Positions 19,188 through 28,734 of a stretch of DNA of 49,348 nt are shown here, in pieces. Position numbers and translations under genes: made by a program. The stretch is from Paracoccus sp. Z118 (lineage in GTDB: Bacteria; Pseudomonadota; Alphaproteobacteria; Rhodobacterales; Rhodobacteraceae): positions 1 through 49,348 of the forward strand of contig NZ_JAHQZU010000016.1 in NCBI RefSeq assembly GCF_019061185.1, given 5' to 3'. Each line of letters opens with the position of its first letter. Within the stretch, counting starts at the first letter, position 1. The notes under the pieces were generated by a model that worked only from the letters and a program-made list of their open reading frames with translations, did no database searches and was not told the DNA's origin.

Positions 19188-19889
19188 ATGAGCGAAAAGG
19201 TTGCCCTGATCACCGCCGGCGGCTCCGGGATGGGGGCGGCGGCCGCGCGGCGGCTGGCCGCCGACGGGTATCGCGTCGCGGTGCTGTCATCATCCGGCAA
19301 GGGCGAGGCCTTGGCGCAGGAGCTTGGCGGCGTGGGCGTCACCGGCTCGAACCAGTCCGCGGACGACCTGCAAAGGCTGGTCGATCTGGCGATGGAGCGC
19401 TGGGGCCGGATCGACGCGCTGGTGAACTCGGCCGGACACGGGCCGCGCGCGGCTATCCTCGACATCCCCGACGAAGACTGGCACCGGGGGATGGAGGTCT
19501 ATCTGCTCAGCGCGATCCGCCCGACCCGGCTGGTGACGCCGATCATGGCGGCGGCGGGCGGCGGCGCGATCGTCAACATCTCATCGGCCTGGGCGTTCGA
19601 GCCTGACGACATGTTCCCGACCTCGGCCGTGTTCCGCGCCGGATTGGCGAGCTTCACCAAGATCTTCTGCGACACCTATGCGGCGCAGAACATCCGCATG
19701 AACAACGTCCTGCCCGGCTGGATCGACAGCCTTCCGGGAACCGAGGAACGCCGCCGGATGGTCCCGATGGGCCGCTATGGCCGGGAAGACGAGATCGCGG
19801 CCACGGTCGCGTTCCTGCTGTCCGAGGGCGCGGGCTACATCACCGGCCAGAACCTGCGCGTGGATGGCGGGCTGACCCGGTCGGTGTGA
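19188..19889 (+). CDS. SDR-family oxidoreductase with altered catalytic residues
   Basis: The 233-residue protein has the short-chain dehydrogenase fold: a nucleotide motif TAGGSGMG (residues 9-16), NSAGHGP (the NAG-type structural motif), the NISSAW strand with S132/S133, and a C-terminal ITGQNLRVDGG. The usual YxxxK pair should lie 13 and 17 residues after the catalytic Ser, but those positions are S146 and R150 (TSAVFR). It may therefore be inactive as a dehydrogenase or act differently. It lies 27 bases behind lpdA and is probably cotranscribed. The substrate is unknown. Confidence 0.85.
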   Translation: MSEKVALITAGGSGMGAAAARRLAADGYRVAVLSSSGKGEALAQELGGVGVTGSNQSADDLQRLVDLAMERWGRIDALVNSAGHGPRAAILDIPDEDWHRGMEVYLLSAIRPTRLVTPIMAAAGGGAIVNISSAWAFEPDDMFPTSAVFRAGLASFTKIFCDTYAAQNIRMNNVLPGWIDSLPGTEERRRMVPMGRYGREDEIAATVAFLLSEGAGYITGQNLRVDGGLTRSV

Positions 19890-19928
19890 CGCGGGCTGGC
19901 GAGCCTCGGGGCCCGTCGCGGCCCGCAC

Positions 19929-19952
19929 GGAAACGGGACTGCGCCCGTTTCC
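19929..19952. terminator. Likely bidirectional terminator between SDR and M20 genes
   Basis: GGAAACGGG (19929-19937) and CCCGTTTCC (19944-19952) form a perfect nine-base-pair stem with a six-base loop in the gap between two convergent genes. The T content downstream is modest, so termination is inferred from stem strength and position. Confidence 0.5.
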
Positions 19953-20005
19953 TTCAGCGGCACCGAAGCCGGCCTGAGAAGGCCAGCCCCCACCTGCCCG
20001 CTGGC

Positions 20006-21172
20006 TCACGCCACCGGCATCCGCGCCTCGACCATCCCGGCGAGCCAGCTCGACCCTGCCGGAATGGCGTCGTCGTCGAAATTATAGGCCGGGTGGTGCA
20101 GCATCGCCGTGTCGCCGTTGCCGAGGAAGATATAGGCCCCCGGCCGCGCGTTCAGCATGTAGCTGAAATCCTCGCTTGCCATCATCGGATCGACGCTCAT
20201 ATCGACCTCGCCCGAGACGGCGCGGGCGACCTCGGCGGCGTGAAGGGTGGCCTCCGGCGCGTTCATCGTCACCGGATAGCCGCGCTCGAAGATCAGATCG
20301 ACCGCCCCGCCATGGGCCGCGGCGATCCCTTCGCAGACGCGGCGCATGGACGGCTCGATCATCTCGCGCACGTCCGGGTCCAGGCTGCGGGCGGTGCCCT
20401 TCATCCTCACGACCTCGGGGATCACGTTGCTCGCCGTCGAGTCCGTGTGGATCGTGCAGACCGAGACGACCGCGCTTTTCAGCGGGTTCACGTTGCGTGA
20501 CACGATGGATTGCAGCGCGACGATCATCTGGGCCGAGATCAGCAGGGTGTCGATCCCGTCGTTCGGCTTGGCGGCGTGGCTGCCCTTGCCGGTCACGACG
20601 ATCTCGAGCTGGTCGGCGGCGGCCATCATCGCGCCCTCGCGGATCGCGAAGCTGCCGGTCGGAAGACCCGGCATGTTGTGCAGCCCGTAGAACTCCTGGA
20701 TGCCCCAGCGCTCGGCCAGCCCGTCCTCGATCATGGCGAGCCCGCCGCCGCCGCCCTCCTCGGCGGGCTGGAAGATCACGACCGCCGTGCCGTCGAAATT
20801 GCGCGTCTCGGCCAGGTATTTCGCCGCGCCCAGCAGCATGGCGGTATGGCCGTCATGGCCGCAGGCATGCATGGCGCCGGGACTCCGCGAGGCATAGGCC
20901 ACACCGGTCCGTTCGGTGATCGGCAGCGCGTCCATGTCGGCCCGCAGCCCGATCACACGCCCGCTGCCGTCCGTGCGGCCCCTGATGACGCCCACCACGC
21001 CGGTCCGGCCCACCCCTTCGACCACCTCGTCGGCGCCGAAGCCGCGCAGCAGTTCGGCCACCTTGCCGGCGGTGCGATGGACCTCGTATCCGATCTCGGG
21101 ATTTTCGTGGAAATCGTGGCGCCAGGCGGTGATTTCCGGCAGCAATTCGGCCATGCGGTTCTTGACGGGCAT
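20006..21172 (-). CDS. M20-family amidohydrolase / aminoacylase
   Basis: This 388-residue dinuclear metallopeptidase is of the M20D type (hippurate hydrolase or N-acyl-amino-acid amidohydrolase). The metal-site motifs are in order: RHDFHENPEIGYE at the N-terminus, RADMDALPI, HACGHDGH, PAEEGGGGG (with the catalytic Glu) and MASEDFSYM. It has no signal peptide and is probably cytoplasmic. It is divergent from a peptide-type solute-binding protein gene, which suggests that imported peptides or acyl amino acids are its substrates, but that is inference. The start at 21172 has a GGAGA site upstream. Confidence 0.92.
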   Translation of the reverse strand: MPVKNRMAELLPEITAWRHDFHENPEIGYEVHRTAGKVAELLRGFGADEVVEGVGRTGVVGVIRGRTDGSGRVIGLRADMDALPITERTGVAYASRSPGAMHACGHDGHTAMLLGAAKYLAETRNFDGTAVVIFQPAEEGGGGGLAMIEDGLAERWGIQEFYGLHNMPGLPTGSFAIREGAMMAAADQLEIVVTGKGSHAAKPNDGIDTLLISAQMIVALQSIVSRNVNPLKSAVVSVCTIHTDSTASNVIPEVVRMKGTARSLDPDVREMIEPSMRRVCEGIAAAHGGAVDLIFERGYPVTMNAPEATLHAAEVARAVSGEVDMSVDPMMASEDFSYMLNARPGAYIFLGNGDTAMLHHPAYNFDDDAIPAGSSWLAGMVEARMPVA

Positions 21173-21364
21173 GATGGGTCTCCTTCGCGGCCACGTTGGC
21201 GCGGCGTCATGGCCCGCGCAAGTGCCGCGTCACCCCGCCGCTGCGGGAAAGACCGAATCAACCTTGTGTTTCGGCGTCGCCCCGTCGGACAATCCATACA
21301 ACCGCAAGGACCGCGTCCGCCGGGGCGCCGACAAACGCGGACCGATATCGACACGGAGGAATGC

Positions 21365-23065
21365 ATGAAATTCGGAACCCTGCTGCTGGGCGCCGCGGCC
21401 GCGGTCGCGATGGCGCCCGCGGCCCATGCGGAGCGCGGAACCGACGGGCAGGTCAACATCATCTATTCGCAGGCCGTCTCCACGATGAACGCCTATCTGT
21501 CGTCCGGCACCAAGGACGTCGAGGTCGGCAGCCTCGTGCTGGAGCCGCTGGCAGGGTTCGACGAGACGGGCGCGCTGATCCCGCGCCTCGTGACGGAAAT
21601 TCCGACGCAGGAGAATGGCGGCATTTCAGGGGACATGCGGACGATCACCTGGAAGATCGCGCCGGACCTGAAATGGTCGGACGGCTCGGCCTTCACCGCG
21701 CAGGACGTGGTGTTCACCGCCGAATACTGCATGCATCCCGAAGGCGGCTGCGCCCAGCTTTCAAGGTTCGAGGGCGTCGGATCGGTCGAGGCGGTGGACC
21801 CGCAGACGGTGCGCGTGACCTTCACCGGGCCGAAGGCCAATCCCTACACCGCCTTCGTCGGGGCGCGGTCCCCCGTCCTGCAGAAGGCGCAGTTCCAGGA
21901 CTGCCTCGGCCCGGCGGCGTCCGGCTGCACCGACCGGAACGCCGCGCCCATCGGCACCGGCCCGTTCCGCGTGACGGAGTTCCGCGCGGGCGACGTGGTG
22001 CATCTCGACGCCAATCCCGAATACCGCGACTCCGCCAGACCCGCCTTTGCCACGGCAATGGTCAAGGGCGGCGGCGACGCGGCGGGCGCAGCGCGGGCGG
22101 TGATGGAGACGGGCGAATACGACTATGCCTGGAACACTCAGCTCTCCCCCGAGGGTCTGGCGCAGATGGAATCCGGCGGCAAGGGGCAGCTCGTGACGGA
22201 GTTCGGCGGCCTGGTCGAGCGCATCCACTTCAACCTGACTGACCCATCCCCGTCGCTGCCCGAGGGCGAGCGTTCCAGCCCGCAGCACCCGCACCCGATC
22301 CTCGCGGACGAAAAGGTGCGCCGGGCGCTGTCGATGGCCATCGACCGGACCATGCTGAACGAGATCGGCTATGGCGCCGCCGGCCGCCCCACCTGCCATC
22401 TCGTGCCCGCCCCGGAAGGGGCCGTGCCCGACAGCGCCGAATGCCTGACGCAGGACATCGTGGGCGCACGGGCGCTGCTGGACGAGGCCGGCTGGCTGGT
22501 CGGCGGCGACGGCCTGCGCGAGAAGGGCGGGCGCAAGCTGCATCTGCTGTTCCAGACCTCGGCCAACCCGGTGCGGCATGATTTCCAGGCGCTCATCAAG
22601 CAGTGGTGGTCGGAAATCGGCGTCGGGACCGAGCTGAAGACCATCGACGGCTCGGTGTTCTTCGGCGGGGATGCGGGCTCTCCCGATACGGTCCAGCGGT
22701 TCCATGCCGACGTGCAGATGTATGCCGGCAGCTTCGACCGCACCGACCCGGAGGCGTATCTGGCGCAATGGGTCTGCGGCAATATCCCCGGCGATGAAAC
22801 CCGGTGGCGGGGCGAGAATGTCAGCCGCTTCTGCAGCGAGGAATACGACGCCCTGCTGGCCGAGCTTGGCCGCACCGCCGACACGGGCCAGCGCAACGAG
22901 ATCGCCCGGCGGCTCAGCGCCATGCTGACCACGGACAGCGTGGCGGTCGTGCCGCTGATCGACCGCGCCCGCGTGTCGGCCCATTCCGACACGCTGGGCG
23001 GCGTCGTGATGAACGTCTGGGACAGCGAGCTGTGGAACGCTGCGGAGTGGTATCGCATCCAGTGA
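21365..23065 (+). CDS. Peptide/nickel-type ABC transporter substrate-binding protein
   Basis: The 566-residue periplasmic protein of the family 5 solute-binding group begins with a Sec signal (hydrophobic GTLLLGAAAAVAMAP, cleavage near AHA). Family features include WKIAPDLKWSDGSAFTAQDVVFT, the GTGPFRV motif, and ADEKVRRALSMAIDR, with the conserved C-terminal lobe after it. The start at 21365 lies behind an ACGGAGGA ribosome site. No permease or ATPase genes follow, so it is an orphan; it may feed a permease encoded elsewhere. Confidence 0.92.
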   Translation: MKFGTLLLGAAAAVAMAPAAHAERGTDGQVNIIYSQAVSTMNAYLSSGTKDVEVGSLVLEPLAGFDETGALIPRLVTEIPTQENGGISGDMRTITWKIAPDLKWSDGSAFTAQDVVFTAEYCMHPEGGCAQLSRFEGVGSVEAVDPQTVRVTFTGPKANPYTAFVGARSPVLQKAQFQDCLGPAASGCTDRNAAPIGTGPFRVTEFRAGDVVHLDANPEYRDSARPAFATAMVKGGGDAAGAARAVMETGEYDYAWNTQLSPEGLAQMESGGKGQLVTEFGGLVERIHFNLTDPSPSLPEGERSSPQHPHPILADEKVRRALSMAIDRTMLNEIGYGAAGRPTCHLVPAPEGAVPDSAECLTQDIVGARALLDEAGWLVGGDGLREKGGRKLHLLFQTSANPVRHDFQALIKQWWSEIGVGTELKTIDGSVFFGGDAGSPDTVQRFHADVQMYAGSFDRTDPEAYLAQWVCGNIPGDETRWRGENVSRFCSEEYDALLAELGRTADTGQRNEIARRLSAMLTTDSVAVVPLIDRARVSAHSDTLGGVVMNVWDSELWNAAEWYRIQ

Positions 23066-23083
23066 CGCGGGGTTGACGGCCCT

Positions 23084-23111
23084 GCCCGGTCCCGCCGGAT
23101 GGCGGCCGGGC
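23084..23111. terminator. Strong hairpin between convergent genes
   Basis: GCCCGG (23084-23089) with CCGGGC (23106-23111) and, inside it, CCGCC (23092-23096) with GGCGG (23101-23105) build an 11-base-pair stem with a two-base bulge and a four-base loop. It lies between the stops of the convergent solute-binding protein and thiamine diphosphokinase genes. No T-run is present. Confidence 0.4.
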
Positions 23112-23128
23112 ATCGTCTGCGCAGCGGA

Positions 23129-23785
23129 TCAGCGGAGGGCGATCCCGCAGCCCGCAAGCGCCGCGGGCAGATGTGCTTTCGGCACGATGACGAGGCACGG
23201 GCCCTGGGTCCGCAGGGACACTGGCCCGGTCGCCTCGTTCGACGTGCCCACGCGGTCCGCCGGGGTGAAGGTCAGCCCGTCGATGGGCCAGCGCAGCCCC
23301 TCGCTGGTCCCGCGCACCTCGCCGAAGGGGAACAGCGACAGCCGCGTTCCGGCGGGCAGGTCCAGCGTCAGGGCAGGCGGCGCGGCGAACACCACGTCAT
23401 CGGCGCCGAGCATGAAGCACGGCGGCGAGCGGCGCCGGATCAGCGTGGCCATCGCCGCAAGCGCGTGATCCAGCCTCGGCCCCGCGAACCCCAGCGCCAG
23501 CACGAAAGGGGCGTCGATGTTGCGAAGGCATTTGTCGAAATCGGTGCTGTCCTGCTCGGCAATCCGGTGCAGCCGCTCGGCCGGAATGGCCGCGCGGGAC
23601 GCGGCGGAGATGCTGTCCAGATCGCCCGCCACCGCCTGCGGCGTCAGCCCCAGCGCCAGCGCGGTATCCGCACCGCTGTCGGCCGCCATCACCACCGGCG
23701 CGAGCGCCACGGCGGACCGGACGTCGCCGGCCAACATCTCGCCGCCGCCGATCAGCGTCACGCCGCCGCCGGTGCGAAGGATCAC
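23129..23785 (-). CDS. Thiamine diphosphokinase
   Basis: The 218-residue enzyme transfers pyrophosphate from ATP to thiamine, giving thiamine diphosphate. Motifs of the family are AADSGAD (about residues 34-40), GDLDS (54-58), QDSTDFDKCL (78-87) and GFAGPRLDHALA. I chose the GTG at 23785, seven bases after the DUF2842 stop, because it lies directly before the first beta strand and follows a GAGAAGG-like site. A further upstream ATG at 23842 would overlap DUF2842 by 50 bases. It is the last gene of the purA-side minus-strand group. Thiamine diphosphate is the cofactor of the transketolase also encoded in this window. Confidence 0.87.
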   Translation of the reverse strand: MILRTGGGVTLIGGGEMLAGDVRSAVALAPVVMAADSGADTALALGLTPQAVAGDLDSISAASRAAIPAERLHRIAEQDSTDFDKCLRNIDAPFVLALGFAGPRLDHALAAMATLIRRRSPPCFMLGADDVVFAAPPALTLDLPAGTRLSLFPFGEVRGTSEGLRWPIDGLTFTPADRVGTSNEATGPVSLRTQGPCLVIVPKAHLPAALAGCGIALR

Positions 23786-23792
23786 CGCCTTC

Positions 23793-23999
23793 TCACCGCC
23801 CGCTGCCGTGGAACACGCGGCGGAACGGGATCGCCCAGGCAAAGGCCAGCACGATGTAGAGCGGCAGTTCCAGCAGCAGCGGCAGCCGGCCCCAGCGGTC
23901 GAAGATGACGTTCAGCAGCCACCAGGCCAGGATCAGGTAGACGGGAAGCCAGACGACCAGAAGCAGCAGCGCCCAGCGTTTGCGTTGCTGCGGGCTCAT
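23793..23999 (-). CDS. DUF2842 small membrane protein
   Basis: This 68-residue protein is predicted to have two membrane segments (residues about 10-30 and 43-60) separated by a short FDRWGR loop, with a basic N-terminus (MSPQQRKRW). It fits the small DUF2842 family of alphaproteobacteria, whose role is unknown. Its ATG overlaps the TGA of the upstream oxidoreductase gene by four bases, so it is translationally coupled to it. Confidence 0.8.
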   Translation of the reverse strand: MSPQQRKRWALLLLVVWLPVYLILAWWLLNVIFDRWGRLPLLLELPLYIVLAFAWAIPFRRVFHGSGR

Positions 24000-24631
24000 G
24001 CGACGCCCTCCTGCACTTCGGCGGCGATGCGCCGGGCCACGGGGCGGCGGCGCAGGCGCGGGGCGGTTGCCGCGGCATCGGCCAGCCGGCGTCGCCAACG
24101 GGGCATGTTGCGCCCGGCCGCGCCCTCGCGCACCCGGCCCAGATAGATGCGGCGGATCGGGTCCAGCCCGCAATAGCCCAGAACCTGCCAACCCATCCGT
24201 GCCCCCAACGGGTCGCGCATCACCAGCCGATACAGCAGCGGCGGCGTGTCCATCGTCACGACCAGATCGACCGAACGCCCCGCGAGCATCGGTTCGGGCA
24301 GCAGCGCCCCCTCATCCACCGAGAACGCCTTGGCGGGCAGCAGAAGCCGGTCCCACAACCCCTTGAGCCGCGCGGGCTCGGCCCCCCACCACAGCGGGAA
24401 GCCCAGCACGATATGGTCGGCGGCCAGCATCGCCTGCCAGATCAGATGCAGATCCGGCTCCCATTCCTGGATCGTCTCGTAGCCGCGCCGCAGGTTCGGG
24501 TCGAAGTCGAGATCGCGGACGGCGATCCGGGCAATTTCCGTCTCCTCGGGCAGTCCGCTTTCATAGACATCCAGCAGCGCCTGCGTCAGCCGGTCGCCGT
24601 CTGGGTGGCCGTCGAGGATCAGGACGCGCAT
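23996..24631 (-). CDS. Flavodoxin-fold NAD(P)H oxidoreductase
   Basis: The 211-residue protein belongs to the flavodoxin-fold NAD(P)H dehydrogenase (quinone) family related to MdaB and YwrO. The N-terminal strand and FMN loop read VLILDGHPDGD, PLWWGAEPARLKGLWDR is the typical flavin-contact segment, and the central LVVTMDTPP follows. The C-terminal 30 residues are very Arg-rich. The ATG at 24631 is preferred to an in-frame ATG at 24673, which lies inside purA. It starts only four bases beyond the purA stop and is part of the purA group; the physiological substrate is unknown. Confidence 0.87.
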   Translation of the reverse strand: MRVLILDGHPDGDRLTQALLDVYESGLPEETEIARIAVRDLDFDPNLRRGYETIQEWEPDLHLIWQAMLAADHIVLGFPLWWGAEPARLKGLWDRLLLPAKAFSVDEGALLPEPMLAGRSVDLVVTMDTPPLLYRLVMRDPLGARMGWQVLGYCGLDPIRRIYLGRVREGAAGRNMPRWRRRLADAAATAPRLRRRPVARRIAAEVQEGVA

Positions 24632-24635
24632 GGGT

Positions 24636-25928
24636 TCAATCCGCGAAAGGGTCGTGGACCAGGATCGTGTCATCCCGCTCCGGGCTGGTCGAGAGCAACG
24701 CGACCGGGCACTGGATCAGTTCCTCGATCCGGCGCACATACTTGATGGCGGCGGCGGGCAGGTCGGCCCAGCTGCGCGCGCCTTCAGTGGTTTCGGTCCA
24801 ACCCTCCATCTCCTCATAGACGGGGACGGCGCGGGCCTGAAGGGCGGCGGCGGTGGGCAGGTGGTCGTAATGCTTGCCGTCCACCTCGTAGCCGGTGCAG
24901 ATCTTCAGCGTCTCGAACCCGTCCAGCACGTCCAGCTTGGTCAGCGCGATGCCGTTCACGCCGGAAATGGCGCAGGTCTGGCGCACCAGCGCGGCATCGA
25001 ACCAGCCGCAGCGGCGCTTGCGCCCCGTCACCGTGCCGAACTCGTGCCCACGCTCGCCGAGGCGCTGGCCGATCTCGTCGTCCAGCTCGGTCGGGAACGG
25101 GCCGGAGCCGACGCGGGTCGTATAGGCCTTCACGATCCCCAGCACATAGCCGATCGCGCCCGGCCCCATGCCGGTGCCGCTGGCCGCCGCGCCCGACATG
25201 GTGGTGGAGGAGGTAACATAGGGATAGGTGCCGAAGTCGATGTCGAGAAGCGCGCCCTGCGCGCCTTCGAACAGGATGCGTTTGCCGGCCTTGCGGGCGT
25301 CGGCCATGATCTTCCAGACCGGCTGCGCGAAGGGCAGCAGCTTCGGCGCGATCTCCAGCAGCTTCGCCTTGAGTTCGGCCCGGTCCACCGGCGTCGCCCC
25401 CAGCCCCTGCCGCAGCGGATCGTGATGGGCGAGCAGGCGGTCGAGGCGGCTGTCCAGCGTCTCGTCGTCCGCGAGGTCGGCGACGCGGATCGCGCGGCGG
25501 CCGACCTTGTCCTCATAGGCCGGGCCGATGCCACGGCCGGTGGTGCCGATCCTGGACGCGCCCGCCGCGTCCTCGCGCAGCTTGTCGAGGTCCTGGTGCA
25601 GCGGCAGGATCAGCGGCGTGTTCTCGGCGATCATCAGGTTGTCGGTCGAGATCTCGACCCCCTGCGCGGCGAGCTTGCCGATTTCCGAGAACAGCGCCCA
25701 GGGGTCCAGCACGACGCCGTTGCCGATCACGGCCAGCTTGCCCTTGCGGACGATGCCCGAGGGCAGCAGCGAGAGCTTGAACACCTCGCCCCCGATGACC
25801 AGCGTGTGACCGGCATTATGGCCGCCCTGAAACCGCGCGATCACGTCGGCGCGTTCGGACAGCCAGTCGACGATCTTGCCCTTGCCCTCGTCACCCCACT
25901 GGGCGCCGACCACCACCACATTCGCCAT
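24636..25928 (-). CDS. purA: Adenylosuccinate synthetase
   Basis: PurA joins IMP and aspartate using GTP, the first committed step to AMP. The 430-residue protein has the N-terminal GDEGKGK loop (residues 12-18), the HNAGHT motif with the catalytic His, [14 protein letters not shown], and the C-terminal [10 protein letters not shown] nucleotide-contact segment. The start at 25928 gives the typical [15 protein letters not shown]. It leads a compact minus-strand group with the oxidoreductase, DUF2842 and thiamine diphosphokinase genes. Confidence 0.98.
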   Translation of the reverse strand: MANVVVVGAQWGDEGKGKIVDWLSERADVIARFQGGHNAGHTLVIGGEVFKLSLLPSGIVRKGKLAVIGNGVVLDPWALFSEIGKLAAQGVEISTDNLMIAENTPLILPLHQDLDKLREDAAGASRIGTTGRGIGPAYEDKVGRRAIRVADLADDETLDSRLDRLLAHHDPLRQGLGATPVDRAELKAKLLEIAPKLLPFAQPVWKIMADARKAGKRILFEGAQGALLDIDFGTYPYVTSSTTMSGAAASGTGMGPGAIGYVLGIVKAYTTRVGSGPFPTELDDEIGQRLGERGHEFGTVTGRKRRCGWFDAALVRQTCAISGVNGIALTKLDVLDGFETLKICTGYEVDGKHYDHLPTAAALQARAVPVYEEMEGWTETTEGARSWADLPAAAIKYVRRIEELIQCPVALLSTSPERDDTILVHDPFAD

Positions 25929-26050
25929 GTCCGGTCCTTTTCTGCGATCCGGCGGGGGTATAGCTGTCCCGGCCGCCGCGGAAAAGCCGGTAAAGCGGCA
26001 CGGGCGGAAGCGGGGGCCGTCTGCCCCCGCCCTTGCGGGCCTGCCTCGCT

Positions 26051-26075
26051 GAAAACGGTCCACTGGACCGTTTTC
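26051..26075. repeat. Perfect 25-base palindrome between purA and edd
   Basis: GAAAACGGTCCA (26051-26062) and its exact reverse complement (26064-26075) are separated by one base. It lies in the 277-base gap between divergent purA and edd. Possible roles are a REP-like intergenic repeat or an operator for edd or purA. Only one copy was noticed in this window. Confidence 0.7.
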
Positions 26076-26205
26076 CGGGCGCTCGGCAGCCCCGACGCTA
26101 TTTGGGCACCAAAGACGCCCATCGCGGGCCGAGGCAACCTGCGGGCGCATTGCGCCGTTAACGCTAACTTCCTATGTCGAGGGAAGCGCAAGCCGGAGGC
26201 CCGCC

Positions 26206-28005
26206 ATGCTCAACGACACCGTCGTCCGCGTCACCGACCGCATCCGCGAACGATCCGAGGGAAAACGCGCCGCCTATCTGGCGAAGATCGCGCGGCAGGC
26301 CGAGGAGGGCCCGCGCCGGGCGCATCTGAGTTGCGGCAACCAGGCCCATGCCTATGCCGCGATGGAGGACAAGGCCGACATGGCGCAGACCGCGCGTCCG
26401 AATATCGGGATCGTGACGGCCTATAACGACATGCTGTCGGCCCATCAGCCCTATGAGCGCTATCCCGACCTGATCCGCCGCGCCGCCCATGAGGCAGGCG
26501 CCACGGCACAGGTCGCCGGCGGCGTTCCCGCCATGTGCGACGGCGTGACGCAGGGACGCGCGGGGATGGAGCTGTCGCTGTTCTCGCGCGACGTGATCGC
26601 GCTGGCCGCCGGGGTCGCCCTGTCGCATGACGTGTTCGACGCCGCCGTGTGGCTCGGCATCTGCGACAAGATCGTGCCGGGGCTGGTGATCGCCGCCGCG
26701 ACCTTCGGCCATGTGCCGGCGGTGTTCCTGCCGGGCGGGCCGATGCCGTCCGGCCTGCCCAATGACGAGAAGGCCCGCACCCGCGAGGATTTCGCGGCCG
26801 GGCGGGTGGACCGCGCCACGCTGATGGCGGCCGAGATGGCGAGCTATCACTCGCCCGGCACCTGCACCTTCTACGGCACCGCCAACAGCAACCAGATGCT
26901 GATGGAGTTCATGGGCCTGCACCTGCCCGGCGCAAGCTTCGTCAACCCGAACACGCCGCTGCGCGAGGCGCTGACCGTCGCCGGGGTCCACCGCGCGGCC
27001 CAGATCACCCGGCTGGGGAACGACTACACCCCCGTCAGCGCGATCCTGGACGAGCGGGCCTTCGTCAACGGGATCGTCGGGCTGATGGCGACGGGCGGGT
27101 CCACCAACCACGTCATCCACCTGCCGGCGATGGCGCGGGCGGCGGGGATCGTGCTGGACCTGCAGGACTTCCACGACCTCAGTGAGGTGACGCCGCTGCT
27201 CGCCCGCGTCTATCCCAACGGGCTCGCGGACGTGAACCATTTCCACGCGGCGGGGGGCCTCGGGTTCCTGATCGGCCAGCTGCTGTCGGGCGGGCTGCTG
27301 CATCCCGACACCACCACCGTCGCCGGCGAGGGGCTGGAGCGTTACACGACCGAGCCGCGCCTGACGGGTAACGGCGTGGAATGGGTGGACGGCCCGCGCG
27401 AGAGTCTCAATGACCGGATCGTGCGTCCGGTGGCGGCGCCGTTTGCCAGAGCCGGCGGGCTGCACACGCTGACGGGCAATCTGGGCCGTGCGGTCATCAA
27501 GGCCTCGGCGGTCAAGCCCGAGCTGCACGTGGTCGAGGCGCGCGCCCGCATCTTCGACGATCAGGACGCGGTGAAGGCCGCGTTCAGGGCGGGGGAGTTC
27601 ACCGAGGATACCGTTGTCGTCGTCCGCTTCCAGGGACCGCGCGCCAATGGCATGCCGGAGCTGCATAGCCTGACGCCCACGCTTTCGGTGCTGCTGGACC
27701 GCGGATTGCGGGTCGCGCTGGTCACGGACGGGCGGATGTCGGGTGCCTCGGGCAAGGTGCCGGCGGCGATCCATGTCACGCCCGAGGCGGCGACCGGCGG
27801 GCCGCTCGCCCGGCTGCGAGACGGTGATCTGGTCCGGGTTGACGCGGTGACGGGCACGCTGGAATGTCTGGAGCCGGGCTTCATGGACCGCCCGCCCGCG
27901 CCCTACGATCCGGCGCCGAGCGCCGAAGGCATCGGGCGCGAGCTGTTCGCCGCCTTCCGCGCCCATGCCGCGCCCGCCGACGAGGGGGCGGGGCTGGTCG
28001 TCTGA
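26206..28005 (+). CDS. edd: Phosphogluconate dehydratase (Entner-Doudoroff)
   Basis: Edd dehydrates 6-phosphogluconate to 2-keto-3-deoxy-6-phosphogluconate. The 599-residue protein belongs to the IlvD/Edd family of iron-sulfur dehydratases. Cluster-ligand Cys positions are seen in [25 protein letters not shown] and [14 protein letters not shown]. The nucleotide and active-site region near the end reads [18 protein letters not shown]. The start at 26206 has a GGAGG site. The usual partner eda is not adjacent, and the gene stands alone here. Confidence 0.96.
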   Translation: MLNDTVVRVTDRIRERSEGKRAAYLAKIARQAEEGPRRAHLSCGNQAHAYAAMEDKADMAQTARPNIGIVTAYNDMLSAHQPYERYPDLIRRAAHEAGATAQVAGGVPAMCDGVTQGRAGMELSLFSRDVIALAAGVALSHDVFDAAVWLGICDKIVPGLVIAAATFGHVPAVFLPGGPMPSGLPNDEKARTREDFAAGRVDRATLMAAEMASYHSPGTCTFYGTANSNQMLMEFMGLHLPGASFVNPNTPLREALTVAGVHRAAQITRLGNDYTPVSAILDERAFVNGIVGLMATGGSTNHVIHLPAMARAAGIVLDLQDFHDLSEVTPLLARVYPNGLADVNHFHAAGGLGFLIGQLLSGGLLHPDTTTVAGEGLERYTTEPRLTGNGVEWVDGPRESLNDRIVRPVAAPFARAGGLHTLTGNLGRAVIKASAVKPELHVVEARARIFDDQDAVKAAFRAGEFTEDTVVVVRFQGPRANGMPELHSLTPTLSVLLDRGLRVALVTDGRMSGASGKVPAAIHVTPEAATGGPLARLRDGDLVRVDAVTGTLECLEPGFMDRPPAPYDPAPSAEGIGRELFAAFRAHAAPADEGAGLVV

Positions 28006-28058
28006 GATTGCGCTTCCTTGGTGCCCGGACATGGTGCCGAACGAGCCGCTGGCCAGCA

Positions 28059-28186
28059 TCACGCAAACAGCGGATTGCGGACCGGCGTCACGTTCAGGTC
28101 ATGGCGTGAGCGCAGGAACGACGCGACCGGCAGCCTGACGCCGTCCCGCCCCACGAATGGGACGCAAAGCCACCCCCCCGGCGACG
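28059..28186 (-). pseudogene. Possible gene-tail remnant downstream of the DUF2147 gene
   Basis: After the DUF2147 stop, a different minus-strand frame reads GGWLCVPFVGRDGVRLPVASF, then LRSRHDLNVTPVRNPLFA, and ends at a TGA (28059-28061). Third-codon positions are GC-rich and the composition is protein-like, which suggests the end of a lost gene. It has no start of its own. I do not recognise a family, and a chance open frame in GC-rich DNA cannot be excluded. Confidence 0.2.
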
Positions 28187-28573
28187 CTATCTCAGCTTGA
28201 TCCAGGTCTGGCTCTTGCAGATCAGCCCGCCCGCCACGCAGCCCGACAGCTTCATCGACTGCCCGCTGAGCGAGGCCTTGCCCTGATAGACCTTGTCGTT
28301 CGCGGGCCGCCACACCTGCCCTTCGTATGAGCCGTCCCCGATCGGGGCCATGCTGCGGACGATCTGCTTGCCGACATTGGGCGAGGGGTATTCCGCGCCG
28401 TCCTTGTAGGTCTTGACGATGGTGCCGCAGAACGCGCCGCCGCAGGGCTCGATGCTGACCAGCGCCAGCGAGCCCTCATCGGCCTGGGTCTGCCAGATTC
28501 CCTCGATGGGGTCGGCGGCCACGGCGCCGGACGCCGCCAGCGCGAAAGCGGCGGCGAGTGCGAAAATCCTCAT
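28187..28573 (-). CDS. DUF2147 exported protein
   Basis: The 128-residue protein has a Sec signal ([20 protein letters not shown], cleavage after AVA or AAD) and a mature DUF2147 domain. Family features are IEGIWQTQ at the mature N-terminus, an [12 protein letters not shown] segment with two Cys, GKQIVRSM, and a C-terminal [15 protein letters not shown] with a second Cys pair. Members are periplasmic or envelope proteins of unknown function. The start at 28573 is preceded by GGGAGG. It is divergent from hisA. Confidence 0.88.
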   Translation of the reverse strand: MRIFALAAAFALAASGAVAADPIEGIWQTQADEGSLALVSIEPCGGAFCGTIVKTYKDGAEYPSPNVGKQIVRSMAPIGDGSYEGQVWRPANDKVYQGKASLSGQSMKLSGCVAGGLICKSQTWIKLR

Positions 28574-28734
28574 GGGTTCCTCCCTTGATCCCGGCTGACC
28601 ATCATCCCGAGCGGCCCGATTCCCGCAAGAGCGACGCAGCGTGGAAATGCCGCGCTCTGCCTGCTTTCCCCCGCGCCGCCGCTGTGGCAATGAACGCGCG
28701 GCCCATCACCACAATCAGACGGAGAGCAGCCGGC

